A stretch of 64,000 nucleotides of DNA. Origin: Streptomyces africanus (lineage in GTDB: Bacteria; Actinomycetota; Actinomycetes; Streptomycetales; Streptomycetaceae). This document shows positions 1 through 7,575 of this stretch, one piece after another. Numbering within the stretch: position 1 is the stretch's first letter; every line of letters starts with the position of its first letter. Below the pieces are notes generated by a model. It ran no database searches. It was not told the DNA's origin and worked only from the letters and a program-made list of their open reading frames with translations. The stretch is taken from assembly GCF_002150735.1 (NCBI RefSeq), contig NZ_MUKA01000021.1, positions 16,012 through 80,011 of the forward strand, in the 5' to 3' direction. Made by a program: the position numbers and the translations under genes.

Positions 1-91
1 CGGGCCACTGCTCGGTGAACAGCCGGTGGTGCAGGAGGGCCACGACGGTCTCACTCAGTCCTTCGGCGAGGACGGTCCGGTAGAGCGTCAT
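1..91 (-). CDS. Edge-truncated ORF, product unknown
   Basis: From an ATG at 91 the minus strand stays open for 30 codons to the left edge (begins MTLYRTVLAEG). The residue mix (Leu, Val, His, Glu, Trp) looks like coding sequence, but I do not recognise the family. The same frame is open upstream only to a TAA about 45 bases before the ATG, and no good ribosome site precedes it. It may be the 5' end of a gene or a fragment of a decayed one; the rest lies outside the window. Confidence 0.3.
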   Translation of the reverse strand, partial: MTLYRTVLAEGLSETVVALLHHRLFTEQWP

Positions 92-405
92 GCGGGACTT
101 CGGACGGTCCAGGCGCGCCGGCGCAGCATCTTACGGGGAAGCACCACCGGAGCGCTTCGGTGGGGCTTCCTCGTCTCCCGCACAGAGGTCCCCGCAGGGT
201 GGTTGCCGGCGGGGCTTCGCCGTTTGGCCCGCTCTCACGCAGCTCTCAGGACTCGCAGCTGGGCCCTTCCCACAGGCGAAACCGCCTGCTACGCCTCGCC
301 CGCAACACACACACGGACATGCGCATGTTGCGAGCCGATGCACGGAGCGCGCAGGTGGACAGGGCGGTGAGTGCCGTGAAGCGGCCGGATCGCGGGACGG
401 TCGAC
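92..405. other. Non-coding stretch, left end
   Basis: Apart from the hairpin at 138-169 nothing convincing is visible here. The ORFs that cross it have compositions typical of chance reading frames in GC-rich DNA (Arg/Pro/Ala runs) and no ribosome sites. Confidence 0.4.
138..169. terminator. Hairpin, probable terminator
   Basis: Twelve-base arms (138-149 and 158-169) pair with one mismatch around an 8-base loop. It lies between the edge ORF and the DUF5302 gene in sequence with no convincing gene. There is no clear T-run, which is common for actinobacterial terminators. Confidence 0.45.
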
Positions 406-648
406 TCAGCCGCCGCTCTTACGCCTGAACGACCGCTGGCTCGCAGCCGGGCCGCGCGTTGCACGCACTTTCGACACATCGGGTGTGGCGGCAACATCGG
501 CGGCGTCCGCCTGCGCACCGCGCTTGCGCGCCAGGGCTTCACGAAACTTGCGCTTGAGGTCGTAGTCGCCGTCGCTGTCCGGCGCCGGAGGGGACGTCTC
601 CGGGGTAGCCGGCTCCGAACCTTCCGTGGATACGGGCTCTGCGGTCAC
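406..648 (-). CDS. DUF5302-family small protein
   Basis: A predicted 80-residue, cytosolic, charged protein of unknown function. The second half (DYDLKRKFREALARK, then a Val-Ala-Ala-Thr-Pro-Asp-Val stretch and a basic SFRRKSGG end) is the pattern I know from the DUF5302 proteins widespread in Streptomyces. The N-terminal ~30 residues are Pro/Glu/Ser-rich and probably disordered. I chose the GTG at 648 because an AGGAGG lies five bases before it; a longer frame to 681 exists but lacks a ribosome site. The flanking DNA is degenerate, so it looks like an isolated gene. Its role is unknown; the basic C-terminus might bind nucleic acid, but that is a guess. Confidence 0.72.
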   Translation of the reverse strand: MTAEPVSTEGSEPATPETSPPAPDSDGDYDLKRKFREALARKRGAQADAADVAATPDVSKVRATRGPAASQRSFRRKSGG

Positions 649-854
649 GGTGACCTCCTGGGTTCGGGGGTGGGCAACCACAGCTTGTCATGCCGGGCGC
701 CGTGCGGGGCGCCGACGACACCATCCTGCTCCGGTTCTGCGGGTATCCCGGGTGTCGATCCCGTGGCCAGGACGTTCGCTGCCAGGGCAACGCCTCTTAG
801 GGCCCGTCCAGCGGATCATGCCGCAGACGCGGGGCCTGGTGCGCCGATCTGCGG

Positions 855-1178
855 CGTCAATAAGGCACCGCCGATTCCCTGCGACCTGATCCGCCGGACA
901 TGCCCTGGCCGTTGCGACGCACGAGGGCTGCCTTGCGGGCCTCGGCGAGCTTGCGGGCCTCACCCGCCTTTCGGGACGTGCCGCCGGCGGCGCGGGGAGG
1001 TGTCCTTGCTGGTGCCGAGGCCGCGGAAGGGAGCGTTGGTGCTCTTGGGCCGGGGGACGGCGGGCCCGCCGTCGAGCGGGGTCCCGGAGGGAGCCTTGGC
1101 GCCGGTGATCCGGCTCAGCTCCGCCTCATCCGAGCGCACCTTGGTGACGGTTGCCTCGATGCCGGCCCCGGCCATCAT
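855..1178 (-). pseudogene. Possible frameshifted small gene, unrecognised
   Basis: On the minus strand a 72-codon frame starting at 1178 (MMAGAGIEATVTKVRSDE...) has a coding-like start, then turns Arg/Pro-rich near 975. The neighbouring frame continues downstream with a Lys/Ala/Glu/Arg-rich stretch (ARKLAEARKAALVRRNGQG). One explanation is a single frameshift near 975 in a once longer gene. No family was recognised and the ribosome site is weak, so this could be chance. Confidence 0.22.
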
Positions 1179-1479
1179 GCGGCTCGTCTCGCGCCGCCGG
1201 CCCGCCAGGCTGTCCGGACGCGAGCACATCGTGCTGGTCGGCGAGGCACTGAGTTGAGCGCATGCCCGCGCCGTAGCGCTGCCGGCCCGCGCTGCATCCA
1301 CGCTGACTCCCGCCACCCGGCGTCCGTGAGCTGAGCAAGCGGATGCGGCGCGTCATCGGCGGACCGCACGGCGCGCGCCCCGCCTGCTGCCGATCGGCCG
1401 CCGACCGGACCACCACACTGCGACGTCGATGCGGACCGGGTGACCGCCGGAGCCCTCAGCCTTCAACGGGCCGGGGCGG

Positions 1480-1709
1480 TAGCGCCGGGCCACGTCGATC
1501 ATCCCAGGGAAGAGGTCGATACCGAAGGCGTCGACGCCGAGCCGGTTCAGCTGGGCGGTGACGTCTCCGCGGCCGCAACCGGCGTCCACCACCTGCCCAC
1601 CGCGCGCGGCCCGCACGCTGTCGGCGAACAACGTCAGGGCAGAACGAAGGTACTTGTGCCCGCCAAGTCCCGGTAAGTAATGAGGCGGCCGGCGGCTGAG
1701 TGACAGCAC
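1480..1709 (-). pseudogene. Remnant of class I SAM methyltransferase
   Basis: The frame from 1709 carries a recognisable piece of a Rossmann-type methyltransferase: the SAM-binding motif I (VVDAGCGRGDVT, about residues 40-51), then the acidic end of strand 2 (AFGIDLFPGMIDVARRYRP). After about residue 80 the resemblance stops and the frame runs through Arg-rich sequence to 1353. A working enzyme of this class needs roughly 200 or more residues, so this is a truncated copy. It lies just 18 bases after the end of the LLM oxidoreductase gene on the same strand. What it methylated cannot be said. Confidence 0.55.
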
Positions 1710-1727
1710 CGGCGAGGCGATCCGGAG

Positions 1728-2792
1728 TCACCGTAGTCTGGGCAGAAGCTGGTTACCGACGCGGATGGTCTCCTTCTTGTAGGGCGTGTCGGAGAGCACG
1801 AAGTGAGTGACGCCGAGCTTGCGGTAGTGGTCCAGGGCCGTGGCGACGTCGGCGGCGGAGCCGACCAGCCACGTGGTCCCCGCTCCGCCACCCCCGAACC
1901 TGCCGGGCGTCGTGTAGAGGCAGGTGTCGAGCACCTCGCCCCGCGCGGCGAGGTCGAGGAGCCGCCGCTGTCCGACAGCGGTCTTGCGGTTGCCCGTCCA
2001 CGTCAGCTCGTGCGCCCCGGCCGCCGCCATCGTCGCGACCTTCTCCTCGGCCGCCTGCCACGCCTCTTCCGTGGTGTCGCGCACCAGCGTGGTGATCCGC
2101 AGCCCGAACTCGAGTGGCTTGTGCCGACGGCCCACCTGCTCGCTCAACGCCTTGAGCCGGTCGATGCGTTCGGCGATCCCGTCCAGGGGCTCGCCCCAGA
2201 AGAGCTGCACGTCCGCCTCCGCCGCCGACACCCGTTCGGCGGCCTCGGAGGCGCCGCCGAAGTAGAGCGTCGGATGCGCCCTCGCGTCGGTCGCGTAGGG
2301 CCGTGGCATCACCGTGGATCGCTCGACCTGGAAGTGCTCGCCGGCGAACGTGACGTCCTCCTCGGTCCACAGCCGCCGTACAAGACGCAGGAACTCCCGG
2401 GTCCGCTCGTACCGTTGCGCCGGGTCGCTGCGGGTGTCTCCGTACGCAGCCACGTTGTCGAGTCCGCTGACGATGTTGATCAGGACCCGGCCACGGCTGA
2501 GCTGGTCGAGTGTCGCCGCAGCGGTGGCGAAGTGCGCGGGCTGCCAGTAGCCGGGGCGGACGGCTATCAGGGGTTTGAAGGTGGTGGTCCGGGCGGCCAG
2601 CGCGGTGGCGACGGTGAAAGTGTCCGGCCGGCCCCACCCGGTTCCGATGAGTGCACCGCCCCAGCCGTGTTCCTCCGCCATGCGGGCGAGGTCGGTGGAG
2701 AACTCGATGGAGCCCCAGCCGATCGTCGTGTCGTCGCCGCGGTGGCCCGGCTCGACGGTGTTGGGGATGTACCAGAGGAATTCGGAACTCAT
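1728..2792 (-). CDS. LLM-class flavin-dependent monooxygenase, alkanesulfonate-type
   Basis: Predicted 354-residue TIM-barrel enzyme of the luciferase-like monooxygenase family, close in style to SsuD, the FMNH2-dependent enzyme that releases sulfite from alkanesulfonates. The N-terminus (EFLWYIPN), the IAVRPGYWQP segment, the INIVSGLDN stretch near residue 120 and the YFGGASEAA segment are typical of SsuD-like members. I chose the ATG at 2792, with GGAG six bases upstream, over a longer frame to 3029 that overlaps the transporter. It sits 41 bases after the MHS transporter on the same strand, so the two probably form one operon for uptake and oxidative desulfonation (or oxidation) of a small organic substrate. 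No SsuE-like flavin reductase is adjacent. The exact substrate is open; other LLM enzymes oxidise quite different compounds. Confidence 0.85.
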   Translation of the reverse strand: MSSEFLWYIPNTVEPGHRGDDTTIGWGSIEFSTDLARMAEEHGWGGALIGTGWGRPDTFTVATALAARTTTFKPLIAVRPGYWQPAHFATAAATLDQLSRGRVLINIVSGLDNVAAYGDTRSDPAQRYERTREFLRLVRRLWTEEDVTFAGEHFQVERSTVMPRPYATDARAHPTLYFGGASEAAERVSAAEADVQLFWGEPLDGIAERIDRLKALSEQVGRRHKPLEFGLRITTLVRDTTEEAWQAAEEKVATMAAAGAHELTWTGNRKTAVGQRRLLDLAARGEVLDTCLYTTPGRFGGGGAGTTWLVGSAADVATALDHYRKLGVTHFVLSDTPYKKETIRVGNQLLPRLR

Positions 2793-2833
2793 CTTGTCTC
2801 CGATCAGGGAAGGAGGCCGGGGGCGGCGCGGTG

Positions 2834-4282
2834 TCAGCTCGACGAACGCCTGCGAAGCGCGGAGCCGGTGAGCGGGGGCGGGGTGTGACCGGCGTCGCGG
2901 GCCGAGGGCACGTCGCCCTTCGTCAGGGGCGCCCGTCCCGTCGGTACATGCAGATCCCCGTCCCGCAGCCGGCCGGTCGCCCACACACTGACCAGTCCGG
3001 TCAACGCGAGGTAGCCGCACGCCCACCACGGGCTGCCCGAACCGAGGGCCAGCAGAGCCGTCATGATCAGCGGGGTGATGCCGGACGCGAAGACGCCGGA
3101 TACCTGGTAGACGAAGGACATGCCCGTGTACCGGACCGGTGTGGCGAAGAGGGCGGCGAACAGGGTGCCCTGGGCCCCGTAGAACCAGGCGTGCACGATG
3201 CCCAGCGTCACGACCAGCGCCGCCGCGAAGGCCCAGGTCCCGCCGGTGCCGAAGAGCCAGAACGCCGGGAAGACCGAGACGGAGAACGCGGCCATGCCGG
3301 TGATGTAGACCGCGCGGGCCCCGCGGAGGTCGACCACCGCTCCGGACACCGGTATCAGCACGGCCATCACCAGTGCCGCGGCCGTGACCGCGAGCAGCAC
3401 GTGCGTACGGTCCAGCGCGAGAGTTCCGGTCGCATAGGTGATGGCGAAGACGGCCCAGGTGTTGAACGCGGCCCCCTCACCCCACCGGGCGAGCATCCCG
3501 AGCAGGACGTGCCGGCGCGCTTCCGGCGCACGCACCAGCTCCACCAGCGGCGCGGAACGCGGCAGTTCCTGAAGGCGGCGTACGGCACGGAAGGCCGGCG
3601 TCTCGTCGATCTTCAGCCGTACGGTCAGGCCGACCACCACGAGCACCAGGCTGACGAGGAAGGCTATCCGCCACCCGTAGGCGAGGAACGCCTCGTCACT
3701 GAGCGCGTCGCTCAGCAGCGCGAACACGCCGGTCCCCAGCGCCAGTCCGAGGGCCAGCCCGATCTGCGGGCGGCTGCCGAACCGGCCCTTGCGGCCGACG
3801 GGACCGTACTCCACGGCCAGCAGCACCGCCCCGGCCCACTCCCCACCCAGCGCCACGCCCTGCGCGATACGCAGGACCAGAAGCAGCGCGGGGGCGAGGA
3901 TGCCGACCTGCTGATATGTGGGCAGCAGACCGATCAGGGCAGTGGAGACGCCCATCAGCCCCATGGTGAAGGCCAGGGTGCGCTTGCGGCCGATCCGGTC
4001 TCCGATGTGCCCGAAGAGCAGACCGCCCACGGGGCGGGCGAGGAAGCCCACGGCGAACGTCGCGAAGGACAGCATCGTGCCGACCGTGCCGTTGGACGTG
4101 GGGAAGAACAGCTTGTCGAAGACAAGCCCGGCGGCCGTGCTGTAGAGGAAGAAGTCGTACCACTCGACGGTGGTGCCGAGCAGACTGGCGAGCACCACGG
4201 TCCTCAGCCGGGCAGGAGCCGGGGCATCGAGTTCCGCCTTCTGGGCTTGCGACGTCTGCGACGGTACGGGCGCGGCGCTCAT
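2834..4282 (-). CDS. MFS transporter, metabolite:H+ symporter (MHS) family
   Basis: Predicted 482-residue inner-membrane symporter with twelve hydrophobic segments. The start of TM1 (LGTTVEWYDFFLYSTAAG), the cytosolic loop signature GHIGDRIGRKRTL between TM2 and TM3, and the ALGGEWAGA stretch in TM5 are characteristic of the MHS group (ShiA, ProP and citrate/alpha-ketoglutarate carriers). The C-terminal ~45 residues are hydrophilic. It overlaps by four bases (ATGA) with a 34-codon upstream ORF and precedes the LLM monooxygenase, which suggests that it imports that enzyme's substrate. The substrate cannot be read from sequence. Confidence 0.88.
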   Translation of the reverse strand: MSAAPVPSQTSQAQKAELDAPAPARLRTVVLASLLGTTVEWYDFFLYSTAAGLVFDKLFFPTSNGTVGTMLSFATFAVGFLARPVGGLLFGHIGDRIGRKRTLAFTMGLMGVSTALIGLLPTYQQVGILAPALLLVLRIAQGVALGGEWAGAVLLAVEYGPVGRKGRFGSRPQIGLALGLALGTGVFALLSDALSDEAFLAYGWRIAFLVSLVLVVVGLTVRLKIDETPAFRAVRRLQELPRSAPLVELVRAPEARRHVLLGMLARWGEGAAFNTWAVFAITYATGTLALDRTHVLLAVTAAALVMAVLIPVSGAVVDLRGARAVYITGMAAFSVSVFPAFWLFGTGGTWAFAAALVVTLGIVHAWFYGAQGTLFAALFATPVRYTGMSFVYQVSGVFASGITPLIMTALLALGSGSPWWACGYLALTGLVSVWATGRLRDGDLHVPTGRAPLTKGDVPSARDAGHTPPPLTGSALRRRSSS

Positions 4283-4383
4283 CGCGGACCACCGCCGTAC
4301 CCGGCCATCCGGCCGAGGGAGCCGACGGAGACCGGGCGGTCACCGATGGTGGGCAGGAACAGGGGAAGGGCATACGCGGACAT
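4279..4383 (-). CDS. Short upstream ORF coupled to the MHS transporter
   Basis: A 34-codon frame starts at an ATG (4383) with GGAG four bases upstream and ends in a TGA that overlaps the transporter's ATG (ATGA). The peptide (begins MSAYALPLFLPTIGDRP, ends Gly/Pro-rich) has no recognised family. The good ribosome site and exact overlap suggest that it is translated and couples translation into the transporter. It could be a leader peptide, or the truncated N-terminus of a lost LLM-type enzyme, whose N-termini often contain a FLPT stretch. Confidence 0.4.
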   Translation of the reverse strand: MSAYALPLFLPTIGDRPVSVGSLGRMAGYGGGPR

Positions 4384-4434
4384 GTGGCTCCGAGTGGGGT
4401 GCGGAAGACTGCGTGCGGGCATGCCGACGCGGTG

Positions 4435-4452
4435 GCGTACGTGCATGTACGC
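4435..4452. promoter_or_regulatory. Near-perfect palindrome upstream of MHS operon
   Basis: An 18-base palindrome (GCGTACGTGCATGTACGC, one mismatched pair) lies about 50 bases upstream of the short coupled ORF. The size and position would suit an operator for a dimeric repressor, but no regulator is adjacent. The assignment is inference from symmetry only. Confidence 0.3.
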
Positions 4453-5162
4453 GTCGCGGCACGCGAGGGCGCGTGAAAAAGGGGGGCCGCAGCCTTGACC
4501 GGTCCGCGTGATGCCGTGGGGGGCCGGACGCGCGCAGGCTGACGGCCCGGTGGCCCTACGCCGCCAGGGGGCTCATGGGCTCTTGGCCGTCAGCCGCGAC
4601 AGTTCGCGCTGGACTGGCGGCACAGATCAACGTGCAGTCGTCCCACGAGGGTGTCGGCAGCAGCGGTCATGCCAGGCATTGTGCGTGCGCTGCCCTGCCG
4701 AACTCAAGTCAGCGAACCTCGCGTACACCGCAGGACGGTCGGCGCCCTGGTGGCCACGAACGCGGTCATCACCGCATCCGGGCCGGGCGCGCTTTTCGCC
4801 CCTGCGTTGGCACGCCATTCGAGCCGCACGTCGACGCTCTACACGTTCGCCTGTGCGCTGGGCGAGGCGGTCGGCCCGGCCTTGCTGTCGGCGACCCCGC
4901 GGATGCGGTCGGGGTAGGCCCCGGAATCCGCCGTCGGCCGTCAGGGGACCTCCGCCCCCGCCTCTGGGCCCTCGCCCCCACATCGTCCCCTCCCGGCGGC
5001 CACGCCTACCGCACCTGCCGCGCCGCCGGGGACGGCAGCCTGCGGACCACACATCCGTCAAGCCTGCGTGGATCGAGGGAGCCGTGGAGTCCGCCGTGCG
5101 GGCCGCCTTGGAGATCCACACCGCGTGAGCCGCGCGGTCCGCTGAGCCACGACGCAGACGCA
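4453..5162. other. Long gap with no convincing gene
   Basis: About 700 bases hold only overlapping low-quality frames on both strands. One plus-strand frame (4651-4917) and the tail of another ending at 5128 (PAWIEGAVESAVRAALEIHTA) have somewhat coding-like residues. Neither has a ribosome site nor a recognised family. Decayed genes are the likeliest content. Confidence 0.4.
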
Positions 5163-5188
5163 GGCCCCGGCGCACCGGCGCCGGGGCC
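5163..5188. terminator. Perfect 10-bp hairpin, terminator
   Basis: Arms 5163-5172 and 5179-5188 (GGCCCCGGCG / CGCCGGGGCC) pair perfectly around six bases. A short GTTT follows on the plus strand. It lies just after the stop of the Ser/Cys-rich protein gene on the minus strand and may terminate in both directions. Confidence 0.6.
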
Positions 5189-5212
5189 GTTTCACTGTGA
5201 ACGCTCCAGTTG

Positions 5213-5608
5213 TCAACAGGAACTGCCACAGGATGACGAACTGCTGCCGCAGGACGACGAGCTGCCGCAGGACGAGGAGCTACCGCAGGACGACGAGCCG
5301 CTGCCGGAGCAGGAGGAGGAGGAACCGCCGCAGGAAGAACCGGACGGCGAGCCGTCGCAGGAGTCACCCGCGGCGTACCAGGACGAACCGCTGGACGCCG
5401 TGCCAACGCCTCCCGTAGCTGATGCAGCACCCGTACCGCTGCTCGTCGGCCACGCCCCGTACCCCTGCCCACTCCGCAGGCCGTACCCGGGCGTCTGCGG
5501 GCCCAGATGGTCCCAGGCACGCCGCCAAGCCCGACGCACGAGCCAGGCACACAGCACGGCCATCACCAGCACGGCGACAACCACCACGACCAAAGCAGTC
5601 ACGATCAT
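5213..5608 (-). CDS. Small membrane protein with Ser/Cys/Gly-repeat tail
   Basis: Predicted 131 residues. One N-terminal membrane helix (MIVTALVVVVVAVLVMAVL, residues 1-19) is followed by a basic patch (RRAWRRAW), a Gly/Ser/Thr linker, and a C-terminal ~50-residue low-complexity tail in which Cys recurs within Ser/Gly (CGSSSS units). The Cys spacing is regular at 5-6 residues near the end, with about ten Cys in the last 45 residues. I chose the ATG at 5608 because it begins the hydrophobic helix. It is preceded by five A and an uninterrupted run of ten G that must serve as the Shine-Dalgarno sequence. A longer frame to 5773 overlaps the aldolase gene. Function unknown; the tail could bind metal, form disulfides or be modified. 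It resembles tails seen on some actinobacterial membrane proteins, but I cannot name the family. Confidence 0.6.
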   Translation of the reverse strand: MIVTALVVVVVAVLVMAVLCAWLVRRAWRRAWDHLGPQTPGYGLRSGQGYGAWPTSSGTGAASATGGVGTASSGSSWYAAGDSCDGSPSGSSCGGSSSSCSGSGSSSCGSSSSCGSSSSCGSSSSSCGSSC

Positions 5609-5623
5609 TTTTTCCCCCCCCCC
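5609..5623 (-). promoter_or_regulatory. Poly-G(10)-A(5) ribosome-binding tract
   Basis: Read on the minus strand, ten consecutive G and then five A directly precede the ATG at 5608. G-runs are poly-purine enough to pair with the anti-Shine-Dalgarno sequence, and a run of this length is prone to slipped-strand length change. Such a change would alter ribosome-site spacing without touching the coding frame. Confidence 0.5.
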
Positions 5624-5717
5624 GTCCACCGGGCCAGGCGCACCGGCTGTCCGGACCTTGCCCCCTGCCGTGACGACTTCAATCTCCCCTTGAGCAAGCC
5701 AAGAGGTTCTGCACGAC

Positions 5718-6572
5718 TCACACCGATCCGCACCCGCCGCCCGACAGCACCCGCAGCGCCGACGCCACGGCATCGGCCATCGCCCGGCGCGCCGCGGTGA
5801 GGGCGGGCCGGGGGTCGACGGCCGCGGGCGCCGCGGCGAGGGTGTCGCGGACCGCGCCGGTGAACGCGACGTTCAGTGCCGTTCCGATGTTGACCTTGAC
5901 CATGCCGGCCGCCACCGCCTGCCGGAGCTCCCCGTCGGGCACGCCCGTCGAGCCGTGCAGAACCAGCGGCACGGGGACCGCCTCCGCGAGGCGGGCGATG
6001 AGACCGTGGTCCAGCCGGGCCGTGCGCGTGGTCATCGCGTGGGAGCTGCCGACCGCGACGGCCAGTGCGTCGACCCCGGTGGCGGACACGAAGTCGCGTG
6101 CTTGACCGGGGTCGGTACGTGCCGAGGGTGCGTGCACCCCGTCCTTGCCGCCGATCTCGCCGAGTTCCGCCTCCACCCACAGACCCCGGGCATGCGCCCA
6201 CTGCGCCGCCGCGCGCGTGGCTGCGACGTTCTCGGCGTGCGGCAGCGCGGACGCGTCGAACATGACGGATCCGAAGCCGCAGTCCGCTGCGCGGCGCAGC
6301 AGCCGTTCGTCGGTGACGTGGTCGAGGTGCAGGGACACGGGAACGGTGGCCGCCTCGGCGAGCGCGGCGGTGGCCAGGGCTATCGGGGCGAGCCGGCCGC
6401 CGTGGAACCGCACCGCGTTCTCGCTGATCTGGCAGATGACCGGGCAGCCCGCGGCTTCCGCCCCGGTGACCACGGCCTCGGCGTGCTCCAGGGTGATCAC
6501 GTTGAACGCGCCGACGGCCCGTCCGTCGCCGCACGCGGAGCTCACCACGTCGGCGGTGGGAGTCAGCGGCAC
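5718..6572 (-). CDS. Class II aldolase, tagatose/fructose-bisphosphate type (GatY/KbaY-like)
   Basis: Predicted 284-residue zinc-dependent ketose-bisphosphate aldolase that splits a ketose 1,6-bisphosphate into dihydroxyacetone phosphate and glyceraldehyde 3-phosphate. The zinc and catalytic signatures are in order: GAFNVIT near residue 21, the LHLDHV segment near 80-86 (catalytic Asp and zinc His), EAELGEIGGKDG near 134, a GSSHAM His near 178 and LHGSTGVP near 205 (third zinc His). Length fits the family. The GTG at 6572 has AGGAGG seven bases upstream. It diverges from the DeoR-type regulator across 152 bases. With the SIS protein and ABC importer it suggests an amino-sugar pathway ending in tagatose-1,6-bisphosphate, as for galactosamine or GalNAc. 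A fructose-bisphosphate or other ketose substrate remains possible. Confidence 0.88.
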   Translation of the reverse strand: MPLTPTADVVSSACGDGRAVGAFNVITLEHAEAVVTGAEAAGCPVICQISENAVRFHGGRLAPIALATAALAEAATVPVSLHLDHVTDERLLRRAADCGFGSVMFDASALPHAENVAATRAAAQWAHARGLWVEAELGEIGGKDGVHAPSARTDPGQARDFVSATGVDALAVAVGSSHAMTTRTARLDHGLIARLAEAVPVPLVLHGSTGVPDGELRQAVAAGMVKVNIGTALNVAFTGAVRDTLAAAPAAVDPRPALTAARRAMADAVASALRVLSGGGCGSV

Positions 6573-6724
6573 GGACGGCCTCCTGTCGCAGGCGACAGCG
6601 GCAAGGACTGGCGGGACGTGCAGGGTTTTGTTCGTTTAGGGACCATAAAATACCCAATCAAGCGCTGTGGTTTCATGGAGATGCGCACCTCGTGGCGCAC
6701 ATCACCGACAGGGAGTTGTGAGAG
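6573..6724. promoter_or_regulatory. Divergent promoter/operator region, aldolase and DeoR regulator
   Basis: The intergenic stretch has an unusually AT-rich core (about 6626-6663). On the minus strand TTGATT and TAAACG lie 17 bases apart and could be a -35/-10 pair for the aldolase gene. The TTTTGTTCGTTTAGG stretch resembles the T-rich, TTCGTTT-like half sites used by DeoR/AgaR-type repressors, so the adjacent regulator probably binds here. No footprint can be inferred more exactly by eye. Confidence 0.45.
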
Positions 6725-7513
6725 ATGGCGGCACCGCAGGCCCGCTGGAGCGCGCTGCTGGAGATGCTGACGCGCGACGGACGGATCGAAGTCGAGCCGG
6801 CTGCCGAGGAGTTGGGGGTCTCCGCCGCGACGATCAGGCGCGACCTCGACGAGCTGGCCCGTCAGCAGATGGTCACCCGCACGCACGGCGGCGCCGTGAT
6901 CAACGCGATCGCCTACGACCTGCCGCTGCGTTACAAGGCCGCGCGCAAGGCTCCGGAGAAGGAGCGGATCGCGGACGCGGCGGCCGGGCTGGTCAAGGCC
7001 GGCGCCGTGGTGGGGCTCAACGGCGGCACCACGACCACCGAGGTGGCGCGGGCCCTGGCCACCCGGGCCGACCTGAGTTCCGGCGGCGCGGAGACGGCGG
7101 TCACCGTGGTGACCAACGCCCTGAACATCGCCAACGAACTGGTCGTACGGCGCCACATCAAGCTCGTGGTGACCGGCGGGGTGGCCCGGCCGGCGTCCTA
7201 TGAGCTGATCGGGCCGCTGGCCACCGAACTGCTGGCGGAGATCGCGCTGGACCAGGTCTTCATCGGGGTGGATGCCATCGACGTGGCCCACGGGGCGACC
7301 GCCCACCACGAGGGCGAGGCCAGCATCAACCGGGCGCTGGCCCGCCGCGCGCTGCAGGTCGTCGCGGTGGCCGACTCCTCCAAGCTGGACCGGCGGGCCT
7401 TCGCCCGCATCTGCCCGGTGGAGGACATCGACGTCCTGGTAACCGACAAGGCCGCCTCGGACGAGCTGACCGAGGCGTTCACGGCGGCCGGTGTCGAGGT
7501 CATCCGCGCCTGA
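6725..7513 (+). CDS. DeoR/GlpR-family transcriptional regulator, AgaR-like
   Basis: Predicted 262-residue repressor with the standard DeoR layout. The N-terminal winged helix-turn-helix spans residues ~5-60 (ELGVSAATIRRDLDEL, then the family signature TRTHGGAV). The C-terminal ISOCOT-like sugar-phosphate domain includes the GGTTTTEVARAL loop near residue 100, VTGG near 150 and FIGVDAI near 179. Effectors in this family are sugar phosphates or related intermediates. It diverges from the aldolase gene and converges on the ABC importer genes, so it is the obvious candidate to control the whole amino-sugar module and perhaps the downstream glycosidase run. The ATG at 6725 follows a GAGTTGTGAGAG purine stretch. 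Confidence 0.9.
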   Translation: MAAPQARWSALLEMLTRDGRIEVEPAAEELGVSAATIRRDLDELARQQMVTRTHGGAVINAIAYDLPLRYKAARKAPEKERIADAAAGLVKAGAVVGLNGGTTTTEVARALATRADLSSGGAETAVTVVTNALNIANELVVRRHIKLVVTGGVARPASYELIGPLATELLAEIALDQVFIGVDAIDVAHGATAHHEGEASINRALARRALQVVAVADSSKLDRRAFARICPVEDIDVLVTDKAASDELTEAFTAAGVEVIRA

Positions 7514-7575
7514 CACCACATGCCGCTTCCGTGGCGGCCCCGGCCGCGGCCTCGGCTCCGGCGCGCGTCTCTGTG

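Noticed and set aside
2651..4498. A 615-codon plus-strand frame over the MHS transporter
   Set aside because: Arg/Gly/Glu/Gln-rich shadow frame; the minus strand carries an unmistakable twelve-helix transporter.
5230..5330. The CAGGACGA-like recurring bases, considered as a tandem DNA repeat or CRISPR-like array
   Set aside because: They are degenerate codons of the Ser/Cys/Gly tail on the minus strand; unit lengths vary and there are no spacers.
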